DNA from: Rhodocyclales bacterium RIFCSPLOWO2_02_FULL_63_24
GTDB lineage: Bacteria; Pseudomonadota; Gammaproteobacteria; Burkholderiales; Rhodocyclaceae
Length of the DNA stretch: 64,000 bases
Assembly: GCA_001828935.1 (NCBI GenBank)
Contig: MHZX01000110.1
Location: 20,594 to 84,593 of the forward strand
Reading direction: 5' to 3'
The position numbers were made by a program, and so were the translations under genes. How positions within the stretch are numbered: position 1 is the first letter of the stretch; each line of letters starts with the position of its first letter. The notes beneath the pieces are model-generated. The model was not told where the DNA came from. It saw only the letters and a program-made list of their open reading frames with translations, and did no database searches. This document shows positions 39,149 through 48,404 of this stretch, one piece after another.

Positions 39149-39873
39149 TGCGGACCTCCATAGAGGTGTGGGCTGATGCGGCTCATTTCGGTTTCGATCC
39201 AGGCTTCGGCACGATCCAGTACCTCGCTGGCCGTCAGGCCGGCGGGATCGATGGTCGGGCCGATGCTGACGGTGACGGTGCCGCAACGCTTGAACAGCGC
39301 ATTGCGGCCCCAGAATTCGCCCGAATTCAGCGCCACCGGAACCACCGGCGCGCCGGTTTCCACGGCGAGCAGCGCGCCGCCGCCCTTGTAGCGGTTTTTC
39401 GAGCCGGGTTGCGAGCGCGTGCCTTCCGGGAAGATGATTACAGTGTAGCCGTTGGCCAGCCGATCCCGGCCCTGCTCGACAAGGCGTTTCAGGCTCGATT
39501 TGGTGGCGCTGCGATCGGTCTCGATCATCGGAATCGAGGCCAGCGCCCAGCCGAAGAACGGCAGGTACTTGATCTCCTTGCGCCAGACGAAGACGGTGTC
39601 CTTGAACACTTCCTGCAGCATGAAGGTCTCCCAGGCCGACTGGTGCTTGGCCAGCACGATGGCGGCGCGGTCGGGGATGTTCTCGGCACCCAGCAGCCGG
39701 TAGGGAATGCCCAGCACATGCTTGACCAGCCAGATCGTGAAATTCACCCAGGGCACCACGGTCTGGCGCCGCATGTGGTGCGGCAGCGGCCGGCAGAGGA
39801 TCACCCCCAGCGTGTAGGGCGGCGTCACCAGCAGCAGGATCAGCAGGAACAGCAGGGAGCGGAAGACGGCCAT
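39145..39873 (-). CDS. plsC: 1-acyl-sn-glycerol-3-phosphate acyltransferase
   Basis: PlsC acylates lysophosphatidic acid to phosphatidic acid at the inner membrane. It has 242 residues, an N-terminal membrane segment (FRSLLFLLILLLVTPPYTLGVIL), catalytic motif I as KHQSAWETF (H-x4-E in place of the common H-x4-D), motif III FPEGTRSQPG, and VPVALNSGEFWG. The H-x4-E form is seen in other proteobacterial relatives. It abuts gmhB, whose stop shares base 39873 with its start. Confidence 0.94.
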   Translation of the reverse strand: MAVFRSLLFLLILLLVTPPYTLGVILCRPLPHHMRRQTVVPWVNFTIWLVKHVLGIPYRLLGAENIPDRAAIVLAKHQSAWETFMLQEVFKDTVFVWRKEIKYLPFFGWALASIPMIETDRSATKSSLKRLVEQGRDRLANGYTVIIFPEGTRSQPGSKNRYKGGGALLAVETGAPVVPVALNSGEFWGRNALFKRCGTVTVSIGPTIDPAGLTASEVLDRAEAWIETEMSRISPHLYGGPQ

Positions 39874-40406
39874 CAGCGGGCGATATGGGCGGCGGCAGCC
39901 GCAAGGTCGGGAAACACCAGCGTGTCCGGCGGCAGCGCGGGATCATCCACCGTCTTGCGGCCCTTTCCGGTCAGCACCAGCATCGGCTGCGCGCCAACCG
40001 CGGCGGCGGCTTGCAGGTCGCGCAGCGAATCGCCTACCGCCGGCACGCCGGCCAGGTCGGCGTTGAAGCGGGCGGCGATCTCGCGCAGCATGCCGGGCTT
40101 GGGCTTGCGGCAGTCGCAGTTGTCGGCGTTGGTGTGCGGGCAGAAGAACACCGCGTCGATGCGGCCGCCGACCTGCGCCAGCGCCTTCAGCATCTTGTCG
40201 TGAATGGCGACCAGCGTGTCGGTCTCGAACAGTCCGCGGCCGACGCCCGACTGGTTGGTCGCCACCACCACGCGGTAGCCGGCCTGGTTGAGGCGGGCGA
40301 TGGCGGCGAGGCTGCCGGGGATCGGCTTCCATTCGTCCGGCGACTTGATGTACTGGTCGGAGTCGTGGTTGATCACGCCGTCGCGATCGAGGATGACAAG
40401 TTTCAT
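39873..40406 (-). CDS. gmhB: D-glycero-beta-D-manno-heptose 1,7-bisphosphate 7-phosphatase
   Basis: A HAD-family phosphatase in ADP-heptose synthesis for the lipopolysaccharide inner core. The protein has 177 residues: MKLVILDRDGVIN with the nucleophile Asp, VVATNQSGVGRG, the structural zinc Cys motif CPHTNADNCDCRKPKPGML and VGDSLRDLQAA. Zinc Cys residues separate it from related HisB phosphatases. It lies between glyS and plsC, the usual betaproteobacterial order. Confidence 0.95.
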   Translation of the reverse strand: MKLVILDRDGVINHDSDQYIKSPDEWKPIPGSLAAIARLNQAGYRVVVATNQSGVGRGLFETDTLVAIHDKMLKALAQVGGRIDAVFFCPHTNADNCDCRKPKPGMLREIAARFNADLAGVPAVGDSLRDLQAAAAVGAQPMLVLTGKGRKTVDDPALPPDTLVFPDLAAAAAHIAR

Positions 40407-40501
40407 GATTTCATTTTCTCCATGCAGCGCACGGCGGCAGGGTTGAACACGGATGCAAAAGAGGCTTTGTTTGGCACGCCGTGTCGCCCTGTGCGCCTTG
40501 A

Positions 40502-42607
40502 CTAGCTGGAAAGTCGGGAAATGTCGGCGACCCGGTTCATCAAGCCGGCGAGGCGCGACAGCAGGGCCAGGCGATTGGCGCGAATCGCCGCATCCTCGGC
40601 CATCACCATGACGCCGTCGAAGAAGGCATCGACCGCGCCACGCAAGCCGGCCAGGGCTTTCAGCGCACCTGCATAGTCCTCGGCGGCAAGCTGGGCTTCG
40701 ATGCGGGGGGCGGCGGCGGTGACGGCGGCGAACAGCGCCTGCTCCGCATCTTCCTGCAACAGCGTGGCATCGACCGTCGCGTCGGCGTCGCTGCCTGATT
40801 TCTTGAGGATGTTCACGATGCGCTTGTTGGCTGCCGCCAGCGCTTCGGCTTCGGGCAACGCGGCGAAGGCCTTGACTGCGGCGAGCCGCGCCGGGACCTG
40901 GTCGATGCGCGCCGGATCGAGCGCCAGCACCGCATCGACCGCCTTGTGGTCGTGCCCGGCGTCGCGCAGCATGTGGCGCAGGCGCTCCTTGAAGAAGTTA
41001 TGCAAAGCGGTATCCCCTTGCGGGACGGCGCTGGCGACACGCCAGTTGCCGCTGAACAGTTCAGGCGCGAAGCCGGCGGCGGCCTCGTCGATCAGATCCG
41101 GCAGCGCCAGCGGCAGCGGTGTTTCCATCAGGATGCGCAGTACACCCAGCGCGGCGCGGCGCAGGCCGAAGGGGTCCTTGTCGCCGGTCGGTATCTGGCC
41201 GATGCCGAAGAAACCGATCAGCGCATCGAGCTTGTCGGCCAGCGCCACGGCGCAGGCGACCGGGCCTTGCGGCAGCGCATCGCCATTGAAGCGCGGCTGG
41301 TAGTGGCTCTGGATCGCGTCGGCCACCACGGCCGGCTCGCCGTCGGCCAGCGCGTAGTAGCGGCCCATGATGCCCTGCAGTTCGGGGAACTCGCCGACCA
41401 TGTCGCTGACCAGATCAGCCTTCGCCAGCAGGGCCGCGCGTTCCGCCTGCATGGCGTCGGCGCCGAGGCGCTGCGCAATGGCGGCGGCCAGCTTGACCAG
41501 GCGGTCGACGCGCTCGCCCTGGCTGCCCAGCTTGTTGTGATAGACCACCCGCGACAGCTTGCCGATGCGTGCCGAGAGCGGCGTTTTCTTGTCGGTCTCG
41601 AAGAAGAACTTGGCGTCGGCCAGGCGCGGGCGCACCACGCGCGCGTTGCCGGTGACGATATGCACCGGATCGGCGACCTTCATGTTGGAGACGACGAGGA
41701 AGCGATGGGTCAGCTTTGCATCCTGGCCCGCGCCATCCATCAGCGGGAAGTACTTCTGGTTCGCCTTCATGGTCAGGATCAGGCATTCCTGCGGCACGGC
41801 AAGAAACTCCGGCTCGAAGTTCGCTTCATACACGGCGGGGAATTCGACCAGGGCCGTGACTTCGTCCACCAGCGCTTCGTCCTTCAGCCAGGTCAGCGTG
41901 CCGGCGGCGCGGTCGAGTTGCTCGACGATCATGGCGCGGCGCCGGCCGAAGCTGGCGATGACGTGGCCCTGCTTTTCCAGCACCGCTTCGTAGTCGGCAG
42001 CGCTCGGAATCTCGATCACGCCGATGCTCATGAAGCGGTGGCCGCGCGTCACATTGCGGCTGGGCAGGCCGAGCACCGTGCCGCCGACGATGCGCGGGCC
42101 GTGCAGCATGATGAGCCCATGCACCGGACGCACGAACTGCGCCTCGCCGGCGCCCCAGCGCATCAGTTTGGCCACCGGCAGTTTCTTCAGCGCGGCTTCG
42201 ACCATGGCGGACAAATATTCGTCGAGGCGGCCGCCGCTCTTCTTGAGGCGGGCGACGAAATACTCCGCCTTGCCATCGTTGAGTTTTTCCAGTTGCCCGA
42301 ACTCGACCCCTGCGGAACGCATGAAGCCCTCCAGCGCCTTGGTCGGCGTGCCGTCGGCGCCGACTCCTGAAGCCACCGCCGGGCCCTTCTTCTCGATCAC
42401 GCGATCCGGCTGGCTTTCCAGGCAGTCGTCGAATTGCAGCGCCAGCCGGCGCGGCGTGGCGAACCAGCGGCCCACATTGGCGGCGTCGATGAAGCCGGCT
42501 TCGGCCAGCGCCTTCTGCATCTGCTCGCGGAAGGACAGGCCGAGCCTGGCCAGCGATTTCGGCGGCAGTTCCTCGGTCAGGAGTTCGATCAGCAATGTTG
42601 CCTTCAT
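40502..42607 (-). CDS. glyS: Glycyl-tRNA synthetase beta subunit
   Basis: The beta subunit of the tetrameric glycyl-tRNA synthetase, 701 residues. It begins [19 protein letters not shown] and shows [19 protein letters not shown], the YFPLMDGAG segment, [22 protein letters not shown] and the C-terminal anticodon-binding region. The start is the ATG at 42607, which overlaps the glyQ stop by four bases; the ORF-track start is six codons upstream within glyQ. Confidence 0.97.
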   Translation of the reverse strand: MKATLLIELLTEELPPKSLARLGLSFREQMQKALAEAGFIDAANVGRWFATPRRLALQFDDCLESQPDRVIEKKGPAVASGVGADGTPTKALEGFMRSAGVEFGQLEKLNDGKAEYFVARLKKSGGRLDEYLSAMVEAALKKLPVAKLMRWGAGEAQFVRPVHGLIMLHGPRIVGGTVLGLPSRNVTRGHRFMSIGVIEIPSAADYEAVLEKQGHVIASFGRRRAMIVEQLDRAAGTLTWLKDEALVDEVTALVEFPAVYEANFEPEFLAVPQECLILTMKANQKYFPLMDGAGQDAKLTHRFLVVSNMKVADPVHIVTGNARVVRPRLADAKFFFETDKKTPLSARIGKLSRVVYHNKLGSQGERVDRLVKLAAAIAQRLGADAMQAERAALLAKADLVSDMVGEFPELQGIMGRYYALADGEPAVVADAIQSHYQPRFNGDALPQGPVACAVALADKLDALIGFFGIGQIPTGDKDPFGLRRAALGVLRILMETPLPLALPDLIDEAAAGFAPELFSGNWRVASAVPQGDTALHNFFKERLRHMLRDAGHDHKAVDAVLALDPARIDQVPARLAAVKAFAALPEAEALAAANKRIVNILKKSGSDADATVDATLLQEDAEQALFAAVTAAAPRIEAQLAAEDYAGALKALAGLRGAVDAFFDGVMVMAEDAAIRANRLALLSRLAGLMNRVADISRLSS

Positions 42608-43494
42608 GCCGCCGCTCCTTTGCACATGGGGAAGCCCAGCCGCTCGCGCGAATCGTAGTAGGCCTGCGCCACTTCGCGCGCCAGGGCGCGGACGCGGCCG
42701 ATGTAGGCGGCGCGCTCGGTGACCGAAATCGCGCCGCGCGCGTCGAGCAGGTTGAAGCTGTGCGAGGCCTTCATCACCATCTCGAAGCCGGGCAGCGGCA
42801 GGTTGAGTCCCATCAGGCGCTTGGCCTCCGATTCGAACTTGGAGAACTGCGCAAACAGCCAGTCCACATCGGAATGCTCGAAGTTGTAGGTCGACTGCTC
42901 GACTTCGTTCTGGTGATACACGTCGCCGTAGGTGACGCCGGGCGCCCAGACCAGGTCGAAAACGTTTTCCACGCTTTGCAGGTACATCGCCAGGCGCTCG
43001 ATGCCGTAGGTGATCTCGCCCAGCACCGGGCGGCAGGCCAGCGAGCCGACTTCCTGGAAGTAGGTGAACTGGGTGACTTCCATGCCGTCCAGCCAGACCT
43101 CCCAGCCCAGGCCCCAGGCGCCCAGGGTCGGCGATTCCCAGTCGTCCTCGACGAAGCGGATGTCATGTTCGGAGGTGTTGATGCCGAGCGCGCGCAGGCT
43201 GTCCAGATAGAGTTCCTGGATGTTGGGCGGGCTGGGCTTGAGCACCACCTGGTACTGATAGTAGTGCTGCAGGCGGTTCGGGTTCTCGCCATAGCGGCCG
43301 TCCTTGGGGCGCCGCGAGGGCTGCACGTACGCGGCCTTCCACGGCTCGGGGCCGATCGAGCGCAGGAAAGTGGCGGTATGGAAGGTGCCGGCGCCGACTT
43401 CGATATCGTAGGGCTGCAGCAGCACGCAGCCCTGTTTGTTCCAGAAGTCCTGCAGGCGCAGGATGACTTCCTGGAACGTAGGTTTTTGGTTCAT
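42604..43494 (-). CDS. glyQ: Glycyl-tRNA synthetase alpha subunit
   Basis: The alpha subunit carrying the class II catalytic core, 296 residues. Motifs: [63 protein letters not shown] and the [26 protein letters not shown] block. It is normal for the family and starts the glyQS-gmhB-plsC transcript. A 329-base stretch with no recognisable gene separates it from the FRG gene. Confidence 0.98.
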   Translation of the reverse strand: MNQKPTFQEVILRLQDFWNKQGCVLLQPYDIEVGAGTFHTATFLRSIGPEPWKAAYVQPSRRPKDGRYGENPNRLQHYYQYQVVLKPSPPNIQELYLDSLRALGINTSEHDIRFVEDDWESPTLGAWGLGWEVWLDGMEVTQFTYFQEVGSLACRPVLGEITYGIERLAMYLQSVENVFDLVWAPGVTYGDVYHQNEVEQSTYNFEHSDVDWLFAQFSKFESEAKRLMGLNLPLPGFEMVMKASHSFNLLDARGAISVTERAAYIGRVRALAREVAQAYYDSRERLGFPMCKGAAA

Positions 43495-43823
43495 CGGGAA
43501 ACCCCGTCAATTCGCGAGAGGAGCGATTTTACCGGGTTTGCGGCGGTGGGCAGGAGTTCGCGAACGTCTGCAGGTGCTTTCGCGGAGCGCGCCACGGACT
43601 GCTATTCCACTGTGGGTGGCGGAGACGGAGGATGTGGCGCGTATCGCGCAATCGTGCAGATGGTCGCGACAAGCGATCTGCCAGCCTTCGATCCATTCCG
43701 GGCTTATGACGTTCGGAATTTGCCGGTCCTGTTCGTGCCCATGGCGGACCTAGACGGGTAGAGAAAGCGGAAGATCAACATCCGAATTGTGCGGCGCCGA
43801 TGGGCGTCGGCACCAATGAGTAC
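43495..43823. other. glyQ-FRG spacer with no recognisable gene
   Basis: This 329-base stretch holds the glyQ promoter region at its left end. On the plus strand an open frame ends at 43761 with AIVQMVATSDLPAFDPFRAY then DVRNLPVLFVPMADLDG, which looks protein-like but is short, has no start or ribosome site of its own and matches no family I know. It may be a gene fragment. Base composition begins to drop toward the FRG gene. Confidence 0.5.
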
Positions 43824-44531
43824 CTATAAGTAATCTCTGTGTAGCCAATTGATGTAATGCGCTGTTCCCTCTGGGCCTGGATACGCGGACTCTTGATTTA
43901 CCCCAAGCTTATCTAGCGTTCTCAGTATGTCTAGTTTCTTAACGTGGGGAATTTCTTTCATAAGAAACCTTCCGTCAATTGAAGTATTACTGGCCACATC
44001 AACAAACTGCTCAGCTTCTTCAGAATATTTGTGTACGGTGAACCATCCGCTCTGAGCTTTAATTCTGCTGTTGTTAATGTTTGGCTTTACGACGTAGGTT
44101 TTTGTAATTTCGAATGGATCTTTTTCGATTGACGTGTCCAGTAGTTCGTTGTCCTTTGCGGAAAGCATATAAATAAAGCCGTCGGAAGGAGACTTGTAAT
44201 CTGAACACGCGAACCACAAAGCAAATAATGGGTTTGTGGTCCAGTCAAGTAGCCTAGTGGTCAAACCGTGATGCTGGGCATAGACCAAAATATCCCAAGC
44301 ATCCATTGCTGCAATATCTCTCTCGCGAGCTAGTCTCCTCCTGAACTCTTCAATGAGTTGTCGTTCGATTTTGACCGTGTTCTCCTTGGGATTTCTGCGC
44401 GCCACTTTAGGTAATAGCGGCTCGTTCACTGGCTGGCCACGAAATAGGAGATAGCCACTGGTGTCTTTGACTAATGACTCTGTCGAGGCGACAAGATCCT
44501 CGACAGAGGTTATGTATCGATCCGTTCTCAT
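43824..44531 (-). CDS. FRG domain protein
   Basis: A 235-residue protein with an FRG domain, named for the conserved Phe-Arg-Gly. Key segments are YLLFRGQPVNEPLLPKVARR near the N-terminus and ILVYAQHHGLTTRLLDWTTNPLFALWFAC in the middle, the family signature. The rest (FEITKTYVVKPNINNSRIKAQ and the GRFLMKEIPHVKKLDILRTL end) is typical of single-domain FRG proteins. Function is not established; many such genes lie in variable or defence-rich loci. The DNA is clearly AT-richer than its neighbours, suggesting recent acquisition. It stands alone. Confidence 0.9.
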   Translation of the reverse strand: MRTDRYITSVEDLVASTESLVKDTSGYLLFRGQPVNEPLLPKVARRNPKENTVKIERQLIEEFRRRLARERDIAAMDAWDILVYAQHHGLTTRLLDWTTNPLFALWFACSDYKSPSDGFIYMLSAKDNELLDTSIEKDPFEITKTYVVKPNINNSRIKAQSGWFTVHKYSEEAEQFVDVASNTSIDGRFLMKEIPHVKKLDILRTLDKLGVNQESAYPGPEGTAHYINWLHRDYL

Positions 44532-44786
44532 GGCGACTTAGAATAATTATTCACGCGCAGAAACGTCTGGGTCATTGTCAAAAATATGGACACTGTAGAA
44601 ATGCCTTTAAGGTATTGAATGACGTGGAGATTATCCGAACCCGGTCTCTTTATCAATCACCAATCATACGGACAGGGCTCGAACATCGGCTTTGCGGGTG
44701 ATTCTCGAGTGACGGCTCCTGGCCGACCGCGATCATCGCCGCAGCGCGCAAGCCCGCCGCAACATCGCAGCCGGCATTTTTGTAGC
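44532..44786. other. AT-rich spacer beside the FRG gene
   Basis: The first about 150 bases upstream of the FRG start are AT-rich and probably contain its promoter (TTAGAATAATTATTC). From about 44700 the sequence returns to the GC-rich background before the 3' end of the rhodanese gene. This composition step suggests a junction of acquired DNA, though no target-site repeat was found by eye. Confidence 0.5.
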
Positions 44787-45827
44787 TCAGCAGACCTTGC
44801 CTGCCGCGCAGGTCGCCTTCGCCACATGGCTGGAGTGCAGTTCGCCGATCATGCGTTCGAGTTCGTCGATCTTGCGCTGCATCGAGGCGAGGCGTCCGTT
44901 CATGGCGCCGACGTTGAAGAAGGTTTCGCGCTCGGCCGGGGCATCGAGGCGGGCGGCATAGCCGAGCCAGGACGAGTCATAGACCTTGACCTTGTTGAAG
45001 CCGAGCGTCTCCAGTACCGCCGCGGTTTCCGCCGCGCGCACGCCGCTCTGGCAATAGACGACGGTTTCCTTGTTCGGGTCGAGCTTGGCGTAGAGGCTGC
45101 GCAGGGCGTCGGTCGGCGCGAGGCCGGCGCCCTTGTTGTCGGCGACCTGGCGGCGCGACATCTTGGCGTTGGTTTCGGGGTCCTTCCAGTTCCGTTCGTA
45201 GGGAATGTTGAGCGCGCCCGGGATGTGGCCGCCGCGGATGGCGCGGACGTCGTTGCCGAGGTATTCGCCGGCGCAGCGGGCGTCGATGATCTGCGCGGCA
45301 CCGGTCTTGGCGCGGCTCACCACGTCTTCGGTGCTGGCGATCAGTTCCGGGTGCGGGCTGGGCTTGAGCGTGCGCGCCGGGCGTTGCGCATCGGCGGTTT
45401 CGAGCGCAAAGCCGGCATCCTGCCAGCCTTCGACGCCGTCATGGAAGACGCTGACCTTCTGTGCGCCGAAGTATTGCAGGGCAAGGCGCCCGAAATAGGC
45501 ATAGGGGTTGCCGCGTTCGGCATAGACGATGATTTTCTGGGCCGGATCGATGCCGGCGTTGCCAAGGATCTTCTCGATCTGCGCGGTTTCGATGAAATCT
45601 TCCGTCACGGCGTTGCGCAGGACGTTGCCGGCATCGCCGATGCTGACCGCGCCGGGTATGTGGCCCTTGCGGTAAAGCGGCGTGGCGCGCACGTCCCAGA
45701 CGATGGCGCCTCGTGCCTGCGCGGCTTTTACGGCCGCCGCATCGACAATCGGGGCGGCGAGCGCCGGTGCGGAAATGAGAGCAGTGAGCAGCAGCAGGGC
45801 GGAATACAGGCGAGCAAGCGTTTTCAT
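44787..45827 (-). CDS. Secreted tandem-rhodanese sulfurtransferase
   Basis: A 346-residue exported protein. The signal peptide is MKTLARLYSALLLLTALISAPALA. Two rhodanese domains follow. In the first (about residues 30-145) the expected active-site loop reads IIVYAERGN, with no Cys, so it is probably inactive. In the second (about 160-300) the loop is VVYCQSGVRAAE with the catalytic Cys. A C-terminal helix and two further Cys residues (ATCAAGKVC) complete it. This is the usual inactive-active arrangement of thiosulfate or mercaptopyruvate sulfurtransferases, here periplasmic. Confidence 0.9.
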   Translation of the reverse strand: MKTLARLYSALLLLTALISAPALAAPIVDAAAVKAAQARGAIVWDVRATPLYRKGHIPGAVSIGDAGNVLRNAVTEDFIETAQIEKILGNAGIDPAQKIIVYAERGNPYAYFGRLALQYFGAQKVSVFHDGVEGWQDAGFALETADAQRPARTLKPSPHPELIASTEDVVSRAKTGAAQIIDARCAGEYLGNDVRAIRGGHIPGALNIPYERNWKDPETNAKMSRRQVADNKGAGLAPTDALRSLYAKLDPNKETVVYCQSGVRAAETAAVLETLGFNKVKVYDSSWLGYAARLDAPAERETFFNVGAMNGRLASMQRKIDELERMIGELHSSHVAKATCAAGKVC

Positions 45828-45912
45828 GTTTTGGCTCCGTGGTGGTGTTGGGTGCGGCTCATTGTGCGAGCGCGCGGGGGCGGGTCAAGCTGCTGTGCAT
45901 CAAGGCCGGCGG

Positions 45913-47940
45913 CTAGTCGACGCGGATATTGCCGGCCCTGATCCAGCGCGCCATGTGCGCCGCGTCCTCGCGCACGAAAGCGGCGAATTCCTCGCTGCCG
46001 TCGCCGGATGCCGTCTGGATCGACAGGTGCGCGAGGCGGTCGACCAGGTCATGCTGCTGCAGGGCACGCCGCACTTCGGCGTTGAGGTAGCGGACGATGG
46101 CTGGCGGCGTTGCCGCGGGGACAAAGATGTCGTTCCAGGGATTGATGTCCATGCCCGCCACGCCGAGTTCGGCGAAGGTGGGGATGTCGGGGAATTGCGC
46201 CTGCCGCCGTTCGCCGGTGACGGCCAATGTGCGCAATTTGCCGGCCTTGACCTGGGGCGCCGCCGCGGCGGGGTCGACGAAGGCGAGATTTACCCGGTCG
46301 CCGAGTAGGTCGGCGATGGCCGGCCCCGAGCCGCGGTAGGGAACATGGATCAACTGGACGCCAGCCTGGTTTTCGAACGCCACTGCGGCGAGATGATGGC
46401 TGCTGCCTTGGCCGGGGCTGGCATAGGTCAGATGTCCCGGATTGCGCCGTGCCTCGTCGACCAGTTGGCGCAGGTTGCCGTGGGCGCTGCCGGCATTCAC
46501 CGCCAGCAGCAGCGGCACCTGGGTCAATGCGGCGACCGGCTGCAGGTCGGTGCGCACATCCACCGGCGTGCTGCGATAGAGCTGCGAGGCAATGGAAATG
46601 TTGGACGAGCTGCCGACGAGCAGGGTGTAACCATCGGGAGCCGAGTTGGCAACCGCTTCCAGCCCGATCATGCCCCCGGCACCCGCGCGGTTTTCGACGA
46701 TGACCGGTTGCCCCAGGCGTTGGGTCAGCACCTGCGCCAGTACGCGGGCAACTAGGTCGGTGGAGCCTCCTGCTGCGAAGGGCACGATCAGTCGCAGCGG
46801 CTTGTTGGGATAGCCGCTGACGCTCGCCACGGGAATCTCCGCCGGACGGGCGCCGGCGGTGACAGTCGGCGCCAGCGCCACGGTGACCGGCGCCGCGGGC
46901 CGAAGCGGCGCCGGCGTGGCGACGGGCGCCGGCCGGGTCTCGATCTCGATCTGCTTGAGGCGGGAGCGCGCCACGGCGGCGAAGCGTCCGCTCGGATGTT
47001 GGTCGAGGTAGGCATTCAACTCCGCCGCCTGCCTGCTGTCCTTGACGCTGTCCCACAGCGCCAGTTCGAGCATGGCCGGATCGGCGGCGGTACTGCTCGC
47101 CGGCGCAGCAAGGGCCTGGCCGGGGCGGAAGTAAAACTCGCCCAGGGCCTGGTCGTAGAGCGCCGGCACCTGTTCGTGGCCGACGCTTTTCGCCAGGCGC
47201 ACCACTTCTTCGCGCACGTTGCGCAACACCTTGTCGACCGGGATGCCGGGCTTGGTCATTTCCTTGAGGAAGACGCGGGTGAACAGGCCGTTTACGTTGG
47301 TGTCATGGTCGCCCAGCCGATCCAGCGCCTGCTGTCCGGCGCCCGCCGAGTAGAGCACCATCTGTCCGGTGGCGGCGCTGGTGGGCGCCAGGCCGCGCCC
47401 GCCGATGGCACGCCCGGCGCCGCGGAAGGGGTTGTTGCGACAGGCGTCCACAATGGCCAGCGAGAAGCGCGCCTTCTGGTCCTGCAGATCGTCGAGCACC
47501 CTTTGCAGGGGCATCGCATCGTCCTTGATCTGGTCTTCGCTCTCGCCGACGATGTCGGTCGGCAACAGGTAGTTGGCGGCGCCGAGTTGCACGCCATGGC
47601 CGGAAAAGAAGAACACGGCTTCGTCGCCGCCGCTGATCTGGCCCTTGAACAGGCGCATCGATTCCTTCATCTGCTTCTCGCCGGCGTCGAGCCGCAGCAT
47701 GACCCTGAAGCCGGCCTCCTCCAGCGCCCGTGCCATGGCGCGGGCGTCGGCGCGGGCATTCTTGAGTTTGTCGACGCGCTGGTAACCGTCGCTGCCGATC
47801 ACCAGCGCGATGCGCTTGCCGTCGCCCTTCGCGCCCTGCACGGCCAGCGTGCGTCCGCCGCTTTGCGGCAAGGCGGGGAAGGCCAGCAGGAGCCCGAGCG
47901 CAAGTGCGAAGCAGTAAGCCAGTGAACTCCGGGAGAACAT
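45913..47940 (-). CDS. Caspase-like peptidase fused to a Bug-type receptor domain
   Basis: A 675-residue exported protein joining two families. After a signal peptide (about 1-26), residues 40-275 form a C14 caspase-like domain: IALVIGSDGYQ, catalytic His115 in FFFSGHGVQ and Cys167 in IVDACRNNPF. A spacer with the WDSVKDSRQAAELNAYL motif common in such proteins covers about 289-332, then a Pro/Ala linker. Residues about 378-675 are a complete Bug/TctC solute-binding domain: PLRLIVPFAAGGSTDLVAR, VENRAGAGGMIG, YTLLVGSSSN, IHVPYRGSGPAIADLLG. Both catalytic residues and the receptor core are intact in one frame. The fusion is unusual; processing of, or control by, a bound carboxylate ligand is speculative. 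Confidence 0.92.
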   Translation of the reverse strand: MFSRSSLAYCFALALGLLLAFPALPQSGGRTLAVQGAKGDGKRIALVIGSDGYQRVDKLKNARADARAMARALEEAGFRVMLRLDAGEKQMKESMRLFKGQISGGDEAVFFFSGHGVQLGAANYLLPTDIVGESEDQIKDDAMPLQRVLDDLQDQKARFSLAIVDACRNNPFRGAGRAIGGRGLAPTSAATGQMVLYSAGAGQQALDRLGDHDTNVNGLFTRVFLKEMTKPGIPVDKVLRNVREEVVRLAKSVGHEQVPALYDQALGEFYFRPGQALAAPASSTAADPAMLELALWDSVKDSRQAAELNAYLDQHPSGRFAAVARSRLKQIEIETRPAPVATPAPLRPAAPVTVALAPTVTAGARPAEIPVASVSGYPNKPLRLIVPFAAGGSTDLVARVLAQVLTQRLGQPVIVENRAGAGGMIGLEAVANSAPDGYTLLVGSSSNISIASQLYRSTPVDVRTDLQPVAALTQVPLLLAVNAGSAHGNLRQLVDEARRNPGHLTYASPGQGSSHHLAAVAFENQAGVQLIHVPYRGSGPAIADLLGDRVNLAFVDPAAAAPQVKAGKLRTLAVTGERRQAQFPDIPTFAELGVAGMDINPWNDIFVPAATPPAIVRYLNAEVRRALQQHDLVDRLAHLSIQTASGDGSEEFAAFVREDAAHMARWIRAGNIRVD

Positions 47941-48089
47941 GGAAACTCCGGTGTGGCCGCGGAAGCGGCGATTATGAACTTGAGCGACGCATCGTCAAGC
48001 GGGCATGAATTGCATGCCTATCCGGGATCGCCGCAGCGGCTTCCGGTATCATCGGCGCCAATGCAACGACAGGCTAAAGGAGCGGCATC

Positions 48090-48404
48090 GTGGATCATGA
48101 AGTCAGCGTAGTGTTGAAGAACGGCGAGCGTTACGACATTCCCTTGGGCGCGGACGATCTTGCCGCTTTCGATGCCGCCGGCGCGCGGCACTGGATCGCC
48201 GAGGCTTTCCAGGCGGCAGGGCTGGAAACTCCGAATCCGATGGGAAAACTGCTGCTGGTCGACCAGATCCTGCTGCTCGCCCAGAATTTCAAGCCTGCGG
48301 ACTACAAACCGCTGAGTCCCGAGGTGCACCGCTTCCTGTGCGCGGCCCTGCTGGCCATGGGACGGCCCAGCCTGACCATCGACCTGGTGACCAACAAGCT
48401 CTAG
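48090..48404 (+). CDS. Conserved small hypothetical protein
   Basis: A 104-residue soluble protein, MDHEVSVVLKNGERYDIPLG, with a helical second half (GKLLLVDQILLLAQNFKPAD) and no signal peptide or cysteine. AAAGGAGCGGC lies a short way upstream of the GTG-like start region and ATG. I do not recognise the family. It is convergent with lnt, overlapping it by four bases, and divergent from the caspase-Bug gene. Confidence 0.7.
   Translation: MDHEVSVVLKNGERYDIPLGADDLAAFDAAGARHWIAEAFQAAGLETPNPMGKLLLVDQILLLAQNFKPADYKPLSPEVHRFLCAALLAMGRPSLTIDLVTNKL

Noticed and set aside
43386-43400. GCCGGCGCCGACTTC in glyQ as another copy of the AGTCGGCG repeat
   Set aside because: It encodes the conserved EVGAGTF motif of GlyQ, so the likeness is explained by protein conservation.
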